Positions 52,801 to 60,440 are shown, counted from the first letter of the stretch. The stretch is 64,000 nt of DNA from Mycobacterium sp. (GCA_016197405.1 JACPVR010000023.1:186001-250000); one strand, 5' to 3'. The notes: generated by a model from the letters alone, not told the origin. Translations and numbers: made by a program.

Positions 52801-54396
52801 TCAGTAGACGTCGCGCACGTAGCGGTGCTGCTTGATCAGGTCGTTGACATAGGCATGTGCGGCATCGGCGCTCATCGCACCCGCCTCGGCGATGACGTCG
52901 TGCAGCGCGCGATCGACGTCCTTGGCCATCCGCTCGGCGTCACCGCAGACATAGATGTGTGCGCCGTCCTGCAACCAGCCGAACAACTCCGTTGCGTTGG
53001 CCAACATATGGTGTTGCACATAGTCTTTCGGGCCGTCCTCGCCACGCTCGCGGGAGAACGCCAGGTTGAGCCGCGTCAGCACCCCGCAATCCAGGAATGC
53101 CTGCAGCTCTTCGCCGTAGAGGAAGTCGGTTGCCCGCCTGCGATCGCCGAAGAACAACCATGACTTGCCCGGTGCGGCGCCGGCCTGGCGTTCCTGCAGG
53201 AATGCGCGGAACGGGGCGATACCCGTTCCCGGGCCGATCATGATGATCGGCACGTCGGCGGCGGGCAGCCGGAAGGTGTGGTTGGGACGCAGCTGCACCG
53301 TGACGCTCTGGCACCGCTCGGCCAGATACGTCGATGCCACCCCGCCGCGTGCTCGTCCGCGGTCGTGGTGGCGCACCGTGGCGACCGTCAGATGGACCCG
53401 GTCGGGATGCACCAGCGGACTCGAAGCGATCGAGTAGTCGCGGAACTGCAACGGCCGCAACGTATCCAGCAGCTCGTCGAGGCTCACATCGGCCAATGCC
53501 AGCAGGTCGAGCACATCGTAGTCGGGGTCGTCGGCAACGGCCGGGTCGCTGATCCGGGAGGCCACCAGTGCGCGCAGCGCGCGCGGCGGGGTGCGGATCT
53601 CCAGCTGTTCGAGCAGCACACCGAGCGGTTCGTCATGACCGGCGACGGCGTGTGCGGCCGGTAGGCCGAGGTGAGCCAGCACCGCCGCGATGAGTTCGGG
53701 ATCGTTGACCGGGAACACCGCTATCGAATCACCGGCGTGGTAGGTCGTCGCCGAATCGCCGAGGTCGATCTCGTAATGCCGCACGTCCTTGTCGGATTCC
53801 GGGCCGGTCAGGCGCCGGTTCACCACCAGGGTCGCGGTGAACGGTTGGTCGCGTTCGGCGATGGAGTGCTCGCGTGCGGCCGGTTCGGGCGCAGCCACGG
53901 CCACCGATTCGACGCTCCCGGCGGATGCGCTGTCATGGGCGACCCGAAGGAGTTTGAGGATGTCTTCGTGCCAGCTCTTGGCGTCGCCTTCGCGGTAGCA
54001 GTCGATGTCGATGCGGGGGGCCATCCGGGTGCCGCCGAGTTCCTCAAGCCGCTCGTCGATCAGCCGGCCGGCATTGCAGAACAGGTCGTAGGTTCGGTCG
54101 CCGAGCGCCAGCACCGCGAAATTGAGCTGGGGGAGTTTGTCTGCGTCGTCGGCGGACAGGGCCTCCCAGAACACCGTGCCGTTGTCGGGCATCTCACCGT
54201 CACCGAATGTCGAGGTCACCACGACGAAATGGGTGGCGGCCTGCAACTCGCCGAGTTCGATGTTGTTGAGTTCGATCTCGGTGGTGTCGATGCCCACGCC
54301 CTTGAGGGCCTCGGCCAACTGGAAGGCGATGTATTCGGCTGTTCCCATATCGCTGCCGTAGCCGACGATCAATGAGAAGCCGGGATGGTCAGACAC
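52801..54396 (-). CDS. CysJ-like NADPH diflavin reductase
   Basis: 531 aa. N-terminal flavodoxin FMN domain (GYGSDMGTAEYIAFQLAEAL, TSTFGDGEMPDNG), FAD-binding domain (RDYSIASSPLVHPDRVHLTV, GVASTYLAERC), and NADPH domain (IMIGPGTGIAPFRAFLQERQ) ending in RYVRDVY, the C-terminal signature of sulfite-reductase flavoprotein CysJ. No hemoprotein partner (CysI) is nearby, and mycobacteria reduce sulfite with a ferredoxin-dependent enzyme, so the electron acceptor is unknown. GTG 54396 follows GGAGG. An IdeR-box-like palindrome 29 bp upstream suggests iron control. Confidence 0.88.
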   Translation of the reverse strand: MSDHPGFSLIVGYGSDMGTAEYIAFQLAEALKGVGIDTTEIELNNIELGELQAATHFVVVTSTFGDGEMPDNGTVFWEALSADDADKLPQLNFAVLALGDRTYDLFCNAGRLIDERLEELGGTRMAPRIDIDCYREGDAKSWHEDILKLLRVAHDSASAGSVESVAVAAPEPAAREHSIAERDQPFTATLVVNRRLTGPESDKDVRHYEIDLGDSATTYHAGDSIAVFPVNDPELIAAVLAHLGLPAAHAVAGHDEPLGVLLEQLEIRTPPRALRALVASRISDPAVADDPDYDVLDLLALADVSLDELLDTLRPLQFRDYSIASSPLVHPDRVHLTVATVRHHDRGRARGGVASTYLAERCQSVTVQLRPNHTFRLPAADVPIIMIGPGTGIAPFRAFLQERQAGAAPGKSWLFFGDRRRATDFLYGEELQAFLDCGVLTRLNLAFSRERGEDGPKDYVQHHMLANATELFGWLQDGAHIYVCGDAERMAKDVDRALHDVIAEAGAMSADAAHAYVNDLIKQHRYVRDVY

Positions 54397-54424
54397 GATT
54401 CCTCCGGATAGCTCGCGCGCAAAA

Positions 54425-54443
54425 TTAGCTTAGGATTACCTTA
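54425..54443 (-). promoter_or_regulatory. Candidate IdeR (iron) box upstream of the diflavin reductase
   Basis: TTAGCTTAGGATTACCTTA matches the 19-bp IdeR consensus (TTAGGTTAGGCTAACCTAA) at 15 positions, including the TTAGG and ACCT cores. It sits 29 bp before GTG 54396, where binding would block the promoter. The divergent SnoaL-like gene starts 67 bp away on the other side and could also be affected. Confidence 0.55.
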
Positions 54444-54510
54444 ATTGGTCGCGCGCGGTCAGCGGTCCGTTCCTCTACGCGGCGGCCGCCCGCAGTGTTG
54501 AATCACCTGC

Positions 54511-54930
54511 ATGCTGAGCCTGCAAGAGATCTCCGACCGCCTCGAAATACAGCAGCTGCTGGTCGACTACTCCACCGCGATCGACAACCGGCGCTTCGAT
54601 GACCTGGATGCGGTGTTCACCGCCGACGCCTATATCGACTACCGGGCGATGGGCGGTATCGACGGCCAGTATCCGCAGGTCAAGGCTTGGCTGGCCGAGG
54701 TGCTGCCCAATTTCCCGATCTACTCGCACATGCTGGGCAACCTGTCGATCACCTTCACCGGCGATACCGCGACCTCGCGGGTCATCTGCTTCAACCCGAT
54801 GGTGCTCGACGCCGAGAGCAAGCAGATCCTGTTCTGTGGGCTCTGGTACGACGACGCCTTCATCCGGACCCCCGACGGCTGGCGACTGACCCGCCGCGTC
54901 GAGACAAAGTGCTTCGACAAGCTGATCTGA
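54511..54930 (+). CDS. SnoaL/NTF2-like fold protein
   Basis: 139 aa. MLSLQEISDRLEIQQLLVDY, then DDLDAVFTADAYIDYRAMGG and RVICFNPMVLDAESK are typical of the SnoaL-like (NTF2 superfamily) cone fold, which hosts many unrelated activities. Function unknown. Corresponds to Rv2910c beside rpsP. No strong ribosome-binding site before ATG 54511. Confidence 0.82.
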   Translation: MLSLQEISDRLEIQQLLVDYSTAIDNRRFDDLDAVFTADAYIDYRAMGGIDGQYPQVKAWLAEVLPNFPIYSHMLGNLSITFTGDTATSRVICFNPMVLDAESKQILFCGLWYDDAFIRTPDGWRLTRRVETKCFDKLI

Positions 54931-54954
54931 CGGCTGTCGCAATCGGCGCGATTT

Positions 54955-54982
54955 TTGTCTGACGTGGGAGTTCTGGCACAAT
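54955..54982 (+). promoter_or_regulatory. rpsP operon promoter candidate
   Basis: TTGTCT (54955-54960) and CACAAT (54977-54982), 16 bp apart, precede rpsP. The 11-mer TCTGGCACAAT (54972-54982) and an upstream GCGATTT (54948-54954) recur before rplS at nearly the same spacing. The transcript would have a leader of about 120 nt. Confidence 0.45.
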
Positions 54983-55070
54983 GGCTCGCTGTCTGGCGCG
55001 CGACTACGGCTGCGCGTCGGTCACACACGTAAGGCAAAACCGGACCGGGCAGCCTGCCCGCGTCGCTTGA

Positions 55071-55087
55071 ATTGCCAGCGTGGCAAT
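55071..55087 (+). promoter_or_regulatory. Hairpin in the rpsP leader next to the ribosome-binding site
   Basis: ATTGCCA (55071-55077) and TGGCAAT (55081-55087) form a perfect 7-bp stem with a GCG loop, ending three bases before AGGAGA (55091-55096). It could modulate S16 translation or feedback control. Inference from structure only. Confidence 0.4.
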
Positions 55088-55108
55088 CACAGGAGAAATC
55101 GCTCAAAC

Positions 55109-55582
55109 ATGGCTGTCAAGATCAAGCTCGCCCGTTTCGGAAAGATCCGTAACCCCCAGTACCGCATCGCCGTCGCCGACGCCCGCAATCGCCGCGACGG
55201 CCGGGCCATCGAGGTCATCGGCCGGTACCACCCGAAGGAAGATCCCAGCCTCATCGAGATCGACTCGGAGCGCGCGCAGTACTGGTTGAGCGTCGGTGCC
55301 CAGCCCACCGACCCCGTTCTGCAGCTGCTGAAGGTCACCGGCGACTGGCAGAAGTTCAAGGGCCTGCCGGGCGCCGAGGGCACCCTGAAGGTCAAGGAGC
55401 CCAAGCCGTCCAAGCTGGACCTGTTCAACGCCGCCCTGGCCGAGGCCGATGGCGCCTCCTCCGGCGAAGCCGTGCAGCTCAAGAAGAAGAAGGCGCCCGC
55501 CAAGAAGGCCGCCGAGGCAGAGGCCGCACCGGCCGAGGCGCAGGACGCTCCGGCTGAGGCCGCCGAGACGCCTGCCGAATGA
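55109..55582 (+). CDS. rpsP: 30S ribosomal protein S16
   Basis: 157 aa. The core (MAVKIKLARFGKIRNPQYRI, RAIEVIGRYHPKEDP, YWLSVGAQPTDPV) occupies the first 100 residues. A C-terminal Ala/Lys/Glu extension with KKKKAPAKKAAEAEAAPAEA is typical of actinobacterial S16. AGGAGA precedes ATG 55109. First gene of rpsP-khpA-rimM-trmD; its stop overlaps the khpA start by four bases. Confidence 0.98.
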   Translation: MAVKIKLARFGKIRNPQYRIAVADARNRRDGRAIEVIGRYHPKEDPSLIEIDSERAQYWLSVGAQPTDPVLQLLKVTGDWQKFKGLPGAEGTLKVKEPKPSKLDLFNAALAEADGASSGEAVQLKKKKAPAKKAAEAEAAPAEAQDAPAEAAETPAE

Positions 55583-55821
55583 GCACTGTCGTCGTCGACG
55601 CCGTCGAGCATCTGGTCCGCGGGATCGTCGACAACCCCGAGGACGTCCGTGTCGACATGGTGACCAGCCGTCGTGGCCGGACCGTCGAGGTGCATGTGCA
55701 TCCCGATGACCTGGGTAAGGTCATCGGGCGCGGCGGTCGCACCGCGACCGCGCTGCGCACCCTGGTGGCCGGTATCGGCGGCCGCGGTATCCGCGTCGAC
55801 GTCGTGGACACCGACCAGTAG
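55579..55821 (+). CDS. khpA: KH-domain RNA-binding protein KhpA
   Basis: 80 aa single type-II KH domain with the GxxG loop GKVIGRGGRT at residues 46-55. Binds RNA, usually with KhpB/Jag. ATGA overlap with rpsP. Corresponds to Rv2908c; the position between rpsP and rimM is conserved widely. Confidence 0.96.
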   Translation: MSTVVVDAVEHLVRGIVDNPEDVRVDMVTSRRGRTVEVHVHPDDLGKVIGRGGRTATALRTLVAGIGGRGIRVDVVDTDQ

Positions 55822-55830
55822 TCATCACCC

Positions 55831-56361
55831 ATGGAGTTGGTCGTCGGGCGCGTGGCGAAGGCGCACGGCGTCACCGGTGAGATAGTCGTCGATGTCCGCA
55901 CCGACGATCCCGACAGCCGTTTCGCGCGCGGTAAAACGTTGCGCGGCAGAGCTGCTCGCGGCGGCGGTGAACGTGAGTACACCATCGAATCGGTTCGCGA
56001 ACACGCCGGCCGGCTGCTGGTTCGGCTGGCCGGCGTCGTCGGACGCGACGCCGCAGACGCGCTGCGCGGGACACTGTTCCTGGTCGACTCCGAGGATCTG
56101 CCACCGATCACCGAGCCCGACGAGTTCTACGACCATCAGCTCGAAGGCCTGCGGGTGTGCACCGTCGCCGGCGAGGATGTCGGCACCGTCACCGAGGTGC
56201 TGCACACCGCGGCCGGTGAGCTGCTCAGCGTCAAGGGTGTCGAAGGTACCGAGATCCTGGTGCCCTTCGTCAGCGCCATCGTGACGTCGGTGTCGTTGGC
56301 TGACGGTGAGGTACGCATCGATCCCCCCGACGGACTGCTGAACATCGCCGATCTGCCGTAA
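55831..56361 (+). CDS. rimM: Ribosome maturation factor RimM
   Basis: 176 aa. N-terminal RimM domain (VVGRVAKAHGVTGEIVVDVR...) and a C-terminal PRC-barrel (DHQLEGLRVCTVAGEDVGTV, LVPFVSAIVTSV). Assists assembly of the 30S head and binds S19. Nine bases after khpA, and 10 bases before trmD. Corresponds to Rv2907c. Confidence 0.97.
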   Translation: MELVVGRVAKAHGVTGEIVVDVRTDDPDSRFARGKTLRGRAARGGGEREYTIESVREHAGRLLVRLAGVVGRDAADALRGTLFLVDSEDLPPITEPDEFYDHQLEGLRVCTVAGEDVGTVTEVLHTAAGELLSVKGVEGTEILVPFVSAIVTSVSLADGEVRIDPPDGLLNIADLP

Positions 56362-56371
56362 GGGGGCAAGC

Positions 56372-57070
56372 GTGCGTATTGACGTCGTCACGATTTTCCC
56401 GGATTTCCTTGCGCCACTGCGACAGTCGCTGCCCGGCAAGGCCATCGGTTCGGGCCTGGTCCAGCTCGGCGTGCACGATCTGCGTACCTGGACCCACGAT
56501 GTACACCGCTCGGTCGACGATTCCCCGTACGGCGGTGGTCCCGGCATGGTCATGCGGGCGCCGGTGTGGGGCGAGGCGCTCGACGAGATATGCACACCAG
56601 AAACCCTGTTGGTGGTCCCGACGCCCGCTGGGGTGCTGTTCAACCAGGCAACCGCCCAGCGCTGGAGTGCAGAACAGCACCTGGTGTTCGCCTGCGGCCG
56701 CTATGAGGGAATCGACCAGCGGGTCGCCGACGATGCCCGGCGACGGATGCGGGTCGAAGAGGTCTCCATCGGCGACTATGTGCTGCCCGGCGGCGAGTCG
56801 GCGGCGTTGGTGATGATCGAGGCGGTGGTCCGGCTGCTGCCCGAGGTGCTCGGCAACCCGGCTTCACACCAACAGGATTCGCATTCGGCGTTCACCGGCG
56901 GCCTGCTCGAGGGGCCGAGCTACACCCGTCCGGCGAGTTGGCGCGGTCTGGACGTGCCCGAGGTGCTGCTCTCCGGTGACCATGCGCGACAAGCGGCCTG
57001 GCGTCGCGAGCAGAGCCTGGAGCGCACCCGTGAGCGTCGGCCCGATCTCCTGGGCGACGACGCGAACTAG
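56372..57070 (+). CDS. trmD: tRNA (guanine37-N1)-methyltransferase
   Basis: 232 aa. Trefoil-knot SPOUT methyltransferase with IDVVTIFPDFLAPLRQSL, DDSPYGGGPGMVMRA, the SAM-binding FACGRYEGIDQRV and SIGDYVLPGGESAALVMIEA. Prevents +1 frameshifting by making m1G37. Start GTG 56372. Its stop TAG shares the palindrome CTAG (57067-57070) with the convergent lppW stop. Corresponds to Rv2906c. Confidence 0.98.
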   Translation: MRIDVVTIFPDFLAPLRQSLPGKAIGSGLVQLGVHDLRTWTHDVHRSVDDSPYGGGPGMVMRAPVWGEALDEICTPETLLVVPTPAGVLFNQATAQRWSAEQHLVFACGRYEGIDQRVADDARRRMRVEEVSIGDYVLPGGESAALVMIEAVVRLLPEVLGNPASHQQDSHSAFTGGLLEGPSYTRPASWRGLDVPEVLLSGDHARQAAWRREQSLERTRERRPDLLGDDAN

Positions 57071-58014
57071 ATCCTGCCGTCGGGGAACATCGTGCGGACC
57101 GCCTGCGTGATGGTGTCGCGAGCGTTCGCCGCGGAGGTGGCCTGCATCGAACTGATCGCCATGACGTAGCGGCGATCGGTGCCGATCACGCCGGTCGACA
57201 GGTGCATCCAATCGTTGCCGATACAACACATCCAGCCCTGCTTGACCGCCACCGGTTCACCGGGCAGTCCCTCCGGAATGCCGAAACGCTGCGGGTACAC
57301 CCCGCCGGGCACCATGCCGTCTGGTGCGGTCGGTGTCGACTGGGCCAGATCGCCCAGGATGATGTTCGCCTGCGCGGCCGGCAGCCCGCCGGCTCCGCTG
57401 ATCAGCATGTCGTAGTAGTGCACCAGGTCTGAAGTGGTGCTGATGGTGTTGAACCACCGGCCATTACCCGGCGGGCGGGTGGATGCCAGACCGTACCGGG
57501 CGACGACCCGGTTGATGATGGCGCTACCTCCGCTGCGATTCCAGAAGGTCTCGGCGGCACTGTCGTCCGAGGAGCGCAGCATGACGTCGAGCAGCTGACG
57601 GTCGGCGGGGGAGAGCGCCGTCTTGCCCTGGGAAACCTGCAGCAGCAGATCATCGGCGATGAAGAGTTTGACCACCGAGGCGATGGCGATGGTGTTGCCG
57701 CGGTCGTTGGTGACCAGCTGACCGGTCTCGCGGTCGAGTACCGCGACGGTGATGTCGGCCCCGGCATCGCTGGCATCGGCAGTGGCCTGCTGTTCGCGGG
57801 ACGCCAACCCGTCGAAGGCGGCCAGCTGACTGTTCGGGGCCGAGGGCCGGATATCGGCGGGCGCGCTCGGGACCACCACGGTCAGGTGTGGTGCGTCGGG
57901 CCTGGTTGCCGGAGAGCCATACGATTTGGCCTCACAACCGGCCAAGCTGGCCAACAACGCGCCGCACGTGATGGCCGCGGTCGTCCGTATCAGGAGCGGC
58001 GAACGCCGGGGCAT
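57067..58014 (-). CDS. lppW: LppW-like lipoprotein with beta-lactamase/serine-hydrolase fold
   Basis: 315 aa. Lipoprotein signal with lipobox LAGC (Cys27). The mature part resembles a class-A beta-lactamase/DD-peptidase fold, with S113-V-V-K116 as the SxxK motif, SSDDSAAETFW, and a late YVMAISS strand. The KTG triad reads VKQGW here, so classical beta-lactamase activity is uncertain. ATG 58014 follows AAGGAGAG, which decides the start over an upstream extension to 58146. Corresponds to Rv2905. Convergent with trmD, overlapping by four bases. Confidence 0.85.
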   Translation of the reverse strand: MPRRSPLLIRTTAAITCGALLASLAGCEAKSYGSPATRPDAPHLTVVVPSAPADIRPSAPNSQLAAFDGLASREQQATADASDAGADITVAVLDRETGQLVTNDRGNTIAIASVVKLFIADDLLLQVSQGKTALSPADRQLLDVMLRSSDDSAAETFWNRSGGSAIINRVVARYGLASTRPPGNGRWFNTISTTSDLVHYYDMLISGAGGLPAAQANIILGDLAQSTPTAPDGMVPGGVYPQRFGIPEGLPGEPVAVKQGWMCCIGNDWMHLSTGVIGTDRRYVMAISSMQATSAANARDTITQAVRTMFPDGRI

Positions 58015-58397
58015 TTCTCTCCTTGTACGAGGTGGACGAGGGGGCCGGGAGGACACAGGAACATCGACAACACCGTGAACACTCAGGTCGAACCAGGCGA
58101 ACAGCGGGATAATCGGCGCGGCTGCGCTGCCGTCATGTCCGTGCATCCAGACTAAGGGTTGTACCCGGAAATCGTGTACTTAGTCCTGCTGAGCATCGGC
58201 GTACGACGGGCCCGGGGCGCCGGCGATTTCACTGCGTGCGCGCCATCTGGCACAATTGAGCAGTTGTCTGCGCACGCCGGCGAGTTCTGCTTGCTGCCAT
58301 CGCGCCGGACACATCCGAAAGCCCGAATATCGGCTCGGCATCCGCCCTGTATCGCAGTGTGTTGCCTTCGAGCCGCGACCGCAAGGAAGAGTCACCG
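58015..58397. other. Divergent lppW-rplS intergenic region and rplS leader
   Basis: 383 bp without a credible gene. It holds the lppW ribosome-binding site (58016-58024), the rplS promoter candidate (58228-58256) and a 5' leader for rplS of about 135 nt. Short frames here have no family-like features. Any RNA structure in the leader was not resolvable by eye. Confidence 0.6.
58228..58256 (+). promoter_or_regulatory. rplS promoter candidate
   Basis: TTCACT (58228-58233) and CACAAT (58251-58256) are 17 bp apart. TCTGGCACAAT (58246-58256) is identical to the rpsP promoter element and is again preceded by GCGATTT (58223-58229). Confidence 0.5.
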
Positions 58398-58739
58398 ATG
58401 AACACGCTGGACTTCGTCGACCAGGCGTCGCTGCGCGACGACATCCCGGCCTTTGGGCCCGGAGACACCGTCAACGTCCACGTCAAGGTGATCGAGGGCA
58501 CCAAGGAACGCGTCCAGGTCTTCAAGGGCGTCGTGCTGCGTCGCCAGGGCGGCGGTGTGCGCGAGACGTTCACCGTCCGCAAGGAGAGCTACGGCGTGGG
58601 CGTCGAGCGCACCTTCCCGGTGCACTCGCCCAACATCGATCACATCGAGCGAGTCACCCGTGGTGACGTGCGCCGCGCCAAGCTGTACTACCTGCGTGAG
58701 CTGCGGGGCAAGAAGGCCAAGATCAAAGAGAAGCGCTGA
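58398..58739 (+). CDS. rplS: 50S ribosomal protein L19
   Basis: 113 aa with MNTLDFVDQASLRDDIPAFG, GDTVNVHVKVIEGTKERVQV and the C-terminal RRAKLYYLRELRGKKAKIKE. AAGGAAGAG precedes ATG 58398; an in-frame upstream extension to 58359 is leader sequence. Lies at the 30S-50S interface. Corresponds to Rv2904c. Confidence 0.98.
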   Translation: MNTLDFVDQASLRDDIPAFGPGDTVNVHVKVIEGTKERVQVFKGVVLRRQGGGVRETFTVRKESYGVGVERTFPVHSPNIDHIERVTRGDVRRAKLYYLRELRGKKAKIKEKR

Positions 58740-58781
58740 CACGCGCTACCGTGCGCACGCCTGATCTTCGGCATCGCTGGC

Positions 58782-58787
58782 TACGCT
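58782..58787 (+). promoter_or_regulatory. Candidate -10 box for leaderless lepB
   Basis: TACGCT ends seven bases before GTG 58795 in the 55-bp rplS-lepB gap, placing a likely start of transcription at the initiation codon. Confidence 0.45.
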
Positions 58788-58794
58788 GATCCCC

Positions 58795-59613
58795 GTGACC
58801 GAAACCGAGGACTCGGCCGATCCCGTGCGGGACGCAGAAGAGTCCCACGACGCGCCCGATAAGCAGGACGAACCCGAGAAGAAGCGTTCCGCGCTTCGCG
58901 AGGGCGCCATCCTGGTCACCATCGCGATCGTTCTGTATTACGTGATGCTGACGTTCGTCGCGCGGCCCTATCTGATTCCGTCGGAATCGATGGAGCCGAC
59001 GTTGCACGGCTGCGCCGGTTGCGTCGGTGACCGGATCATGGTCGACAAGGTGACGTACCGGTTCAGCGATCCCGAACCCGGCGACGTCGTGGTCTTCAAG
59101 GGTCCGCCGTCGTGGAATGTCGGCTACAAGTCGATCCGGTCGGACAACACCGCGCTGCGCTGGGTGCAGAACACCCTGTCCTTCGTCGGGTTCGTGCCGC
59201 CGGATGAGAACGATCTGGTCAAACGCGTCATCGCGACGGGCGGGCAGACCGTGCAGTGCCGGGCCGACACGGGCCTGACGGTGGACGGCAAGAAGCTCAA
59301 CGAGCCGTATCTGTCGGCGGAGACGATGATGGCCGATCCGGCCATCTATCCCTGCCTGGGCAATGAATTCGGTCCGGTGACCGTGCCCAAGGATCGGCTG
59401 TGGGTGATGGGCGACAATCGCACCCACTCGGCGGATTCGCGGGCGCACTGCACCAGCACACCCGCCGATGCCCAGCGTGGTCTGATCTGCACCGGTGATC
59501 CGATGAACGGCACGGTTCCGGTCGACAATGTCATCGGCAAGGCGCGATTCATCGCGTGGCCGCCGTCTCGTTGGGGCGGTGTCGACTCGGTGAATCCGCA
59601 GCAGGGCGGATAG
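58795..59613 (+). CDS. lepB: Signal peptidase I
   Basis: 272 aa membrane serine protease that cleaves exported preproteins. One N-terminal helix (GAILVTIAIVLYYVMLTFVA), then catalytic Ser65 in SESMEPT and Lys143 in VKRVIATGG, and the MGDNRTHSADSR box. A cysteine pair GCAGC follows the active Ser, and further cysteines may form disulfides. Start GTG 58795. Four bases before rnhB. Corresponds to Rv2903c; essential in mycobacteria. Confidence 0.97.
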   Translation: MTETEDSADPVRDAEESHDAPDKQDEPEKKRSALREGAILVTIAIVLYYVMLTFVARPYLIPSESMEPTLHGCAGCVGDRIMVDKVTYRFSDPEPGDVVVFKGPPSWNVGYKSIRSDNTALRWVQNTLSFVGFVPPDENDLVKRVIATGGQTVQCRADTGLTVDGKKLNEPYLSAETMMADPAIYPCLGNEFGPVTVPKDRLWVMGDNRTHSADSRAHCTSTPADAQRGLICTGDPMNGTVPVDNVIGKARFIAWPPSRWGGVDSVNPQQGG

Positions 59614-59617
59614 CAGG

Positions 59618-60394
59618 TTGACCGCCGAGCCGACGACCCGCCGAGGTACGAGGCGGGGAGGAGCGAGGCAATCGGATCCCGCCGAGCCGACGACCCGCCG
59701 AGGTACGAGGCGGGGAGGAGCGAGGCAATCGGATCCCTGGCCCCCGCGTGCGGTGATCCGCAAGTCGGCCGGTCTGCGCACATTGGAATCCGCGCTCTAC
59801 CGCAGTGGACTGGGCCCGGTCGCGGGTGTCGACGAGGTGGGTCGCGGTGCCTGCGCGGGACCGCTTGTCGTCGCGGCCTGCGTGCTAGGCCCCAACCGGT
59901 TGGAAAGCCTTGCCGCATTGGATGATTCCAAGAAATTGGGGGAGAAGGAACGCGAGCGGCTGTTCCCGCTGATCCGGCGTTACGCACTGGCCTATCACGT
60001 CGTGTTCATCGACTCGACCGAGGTGGACCGCCGCGGCGTGCATATCGCCAACATCGAAGGTATGCGACGTGCGGTGGCCGGGCTTTCACTGCGGCCCGGA
60101 TATGTGTTGTCCGATGGGTTCCGCGTTCCGGGTTTGCCGATGCCATCACTACCGGTCATCGGTGGTGACGCCGCGGCGGCTTGTATCGCGGCGGCCAGTG
60201 TGTTGGCAAAGGTCAGCCGGGATCGGTTGATGGTCGAGATGGACGCGCGGTACCCGGGCTACGGATTTGCCGTCCACAAGGGTTACAGCACCGCAGCGCA
60301 CACCAGCGCACTTGCCGCCCTTGGCCCGTCCGAGGAGCATCGCTATTCGTTCATCAACGTGCGTCGGGTCGCCACGCGCACCGAACACGGGTAA
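59618..60394 (+). CDS. rnhB: Ribonuclease HII with duplicated N-terminal insertion
   Basis: Removes RNA from RNA-DNA hybrids and single ribonucleotides. Catalytic Asp72-Glu73 lie in GVDEVGRGACAGPL, with LDDSKKL and the distal acid in GGDAAAACIAAAS. The first two residues (TTG start, Met-Thr) are followed by two identical 19-residue units (residues 3-21 and 22-40, AEPTTRRGTRRGGARQSDP), then WPPRAVIRKS. M. tuberculosis RnhB starts MTKTWPPRTVIRKS, so the two units look like an insertion directly after the start codon. A GTG at 59753 (VIRKS) would be an alternative start that avoids the repeat. Corresponds to Rv2902c. Confidence 0.94.
   Translation: MTAEPTTRRGTRRGGARQSDPAEPTTRRGTRRGGARQSDPWPPRAVIRKSAGLRTLESALYRSGLGPVAGVDEVGRGACAGPLVVAACVLGPNRLESLAALDDSKKLGEKERERLFPLIRRYALAYHVVFIDSTEVDRRGVHIANIEGMRRAVAGLSLRPGYVLSDGFRVPGLPMPSLPVIGGDAAAACIAAASVLAKVSRDRLMVEMDARYPGYGFAVHKGYSTAAHTSALAALGPSEEHRYSFINVRRVATRTEHG
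59624..59737 (+). repeat. 57-bp perfect tandem duplication at the 5' end of rnhB
   Basis: Two identical 57-bp units (59624-59680 and 59681-59737), each starting GCCGAGCCGACGACCCGCC and ending GCAATCGGATCCC. The length is 19 codons, so the rnhB frame is kept. The unit has the purine-rich GAGGCGGGGAGGAGCGAGG composition seen in dispersed actinobacterial intergenic repeats. Confidence 0.97.
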
Positions 60395-60440
60395 GGAAAG
60401 ATGGAGTTCCGCACAGCCAACCACAAGGACAGCAGGACAG

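Noticed and set aside
58159..58401. 80-codon frame in the rplS leader
   Set aside because: No family-like sequence, runs across the promoter candidate and into the rplS start; treated as leader DNA.
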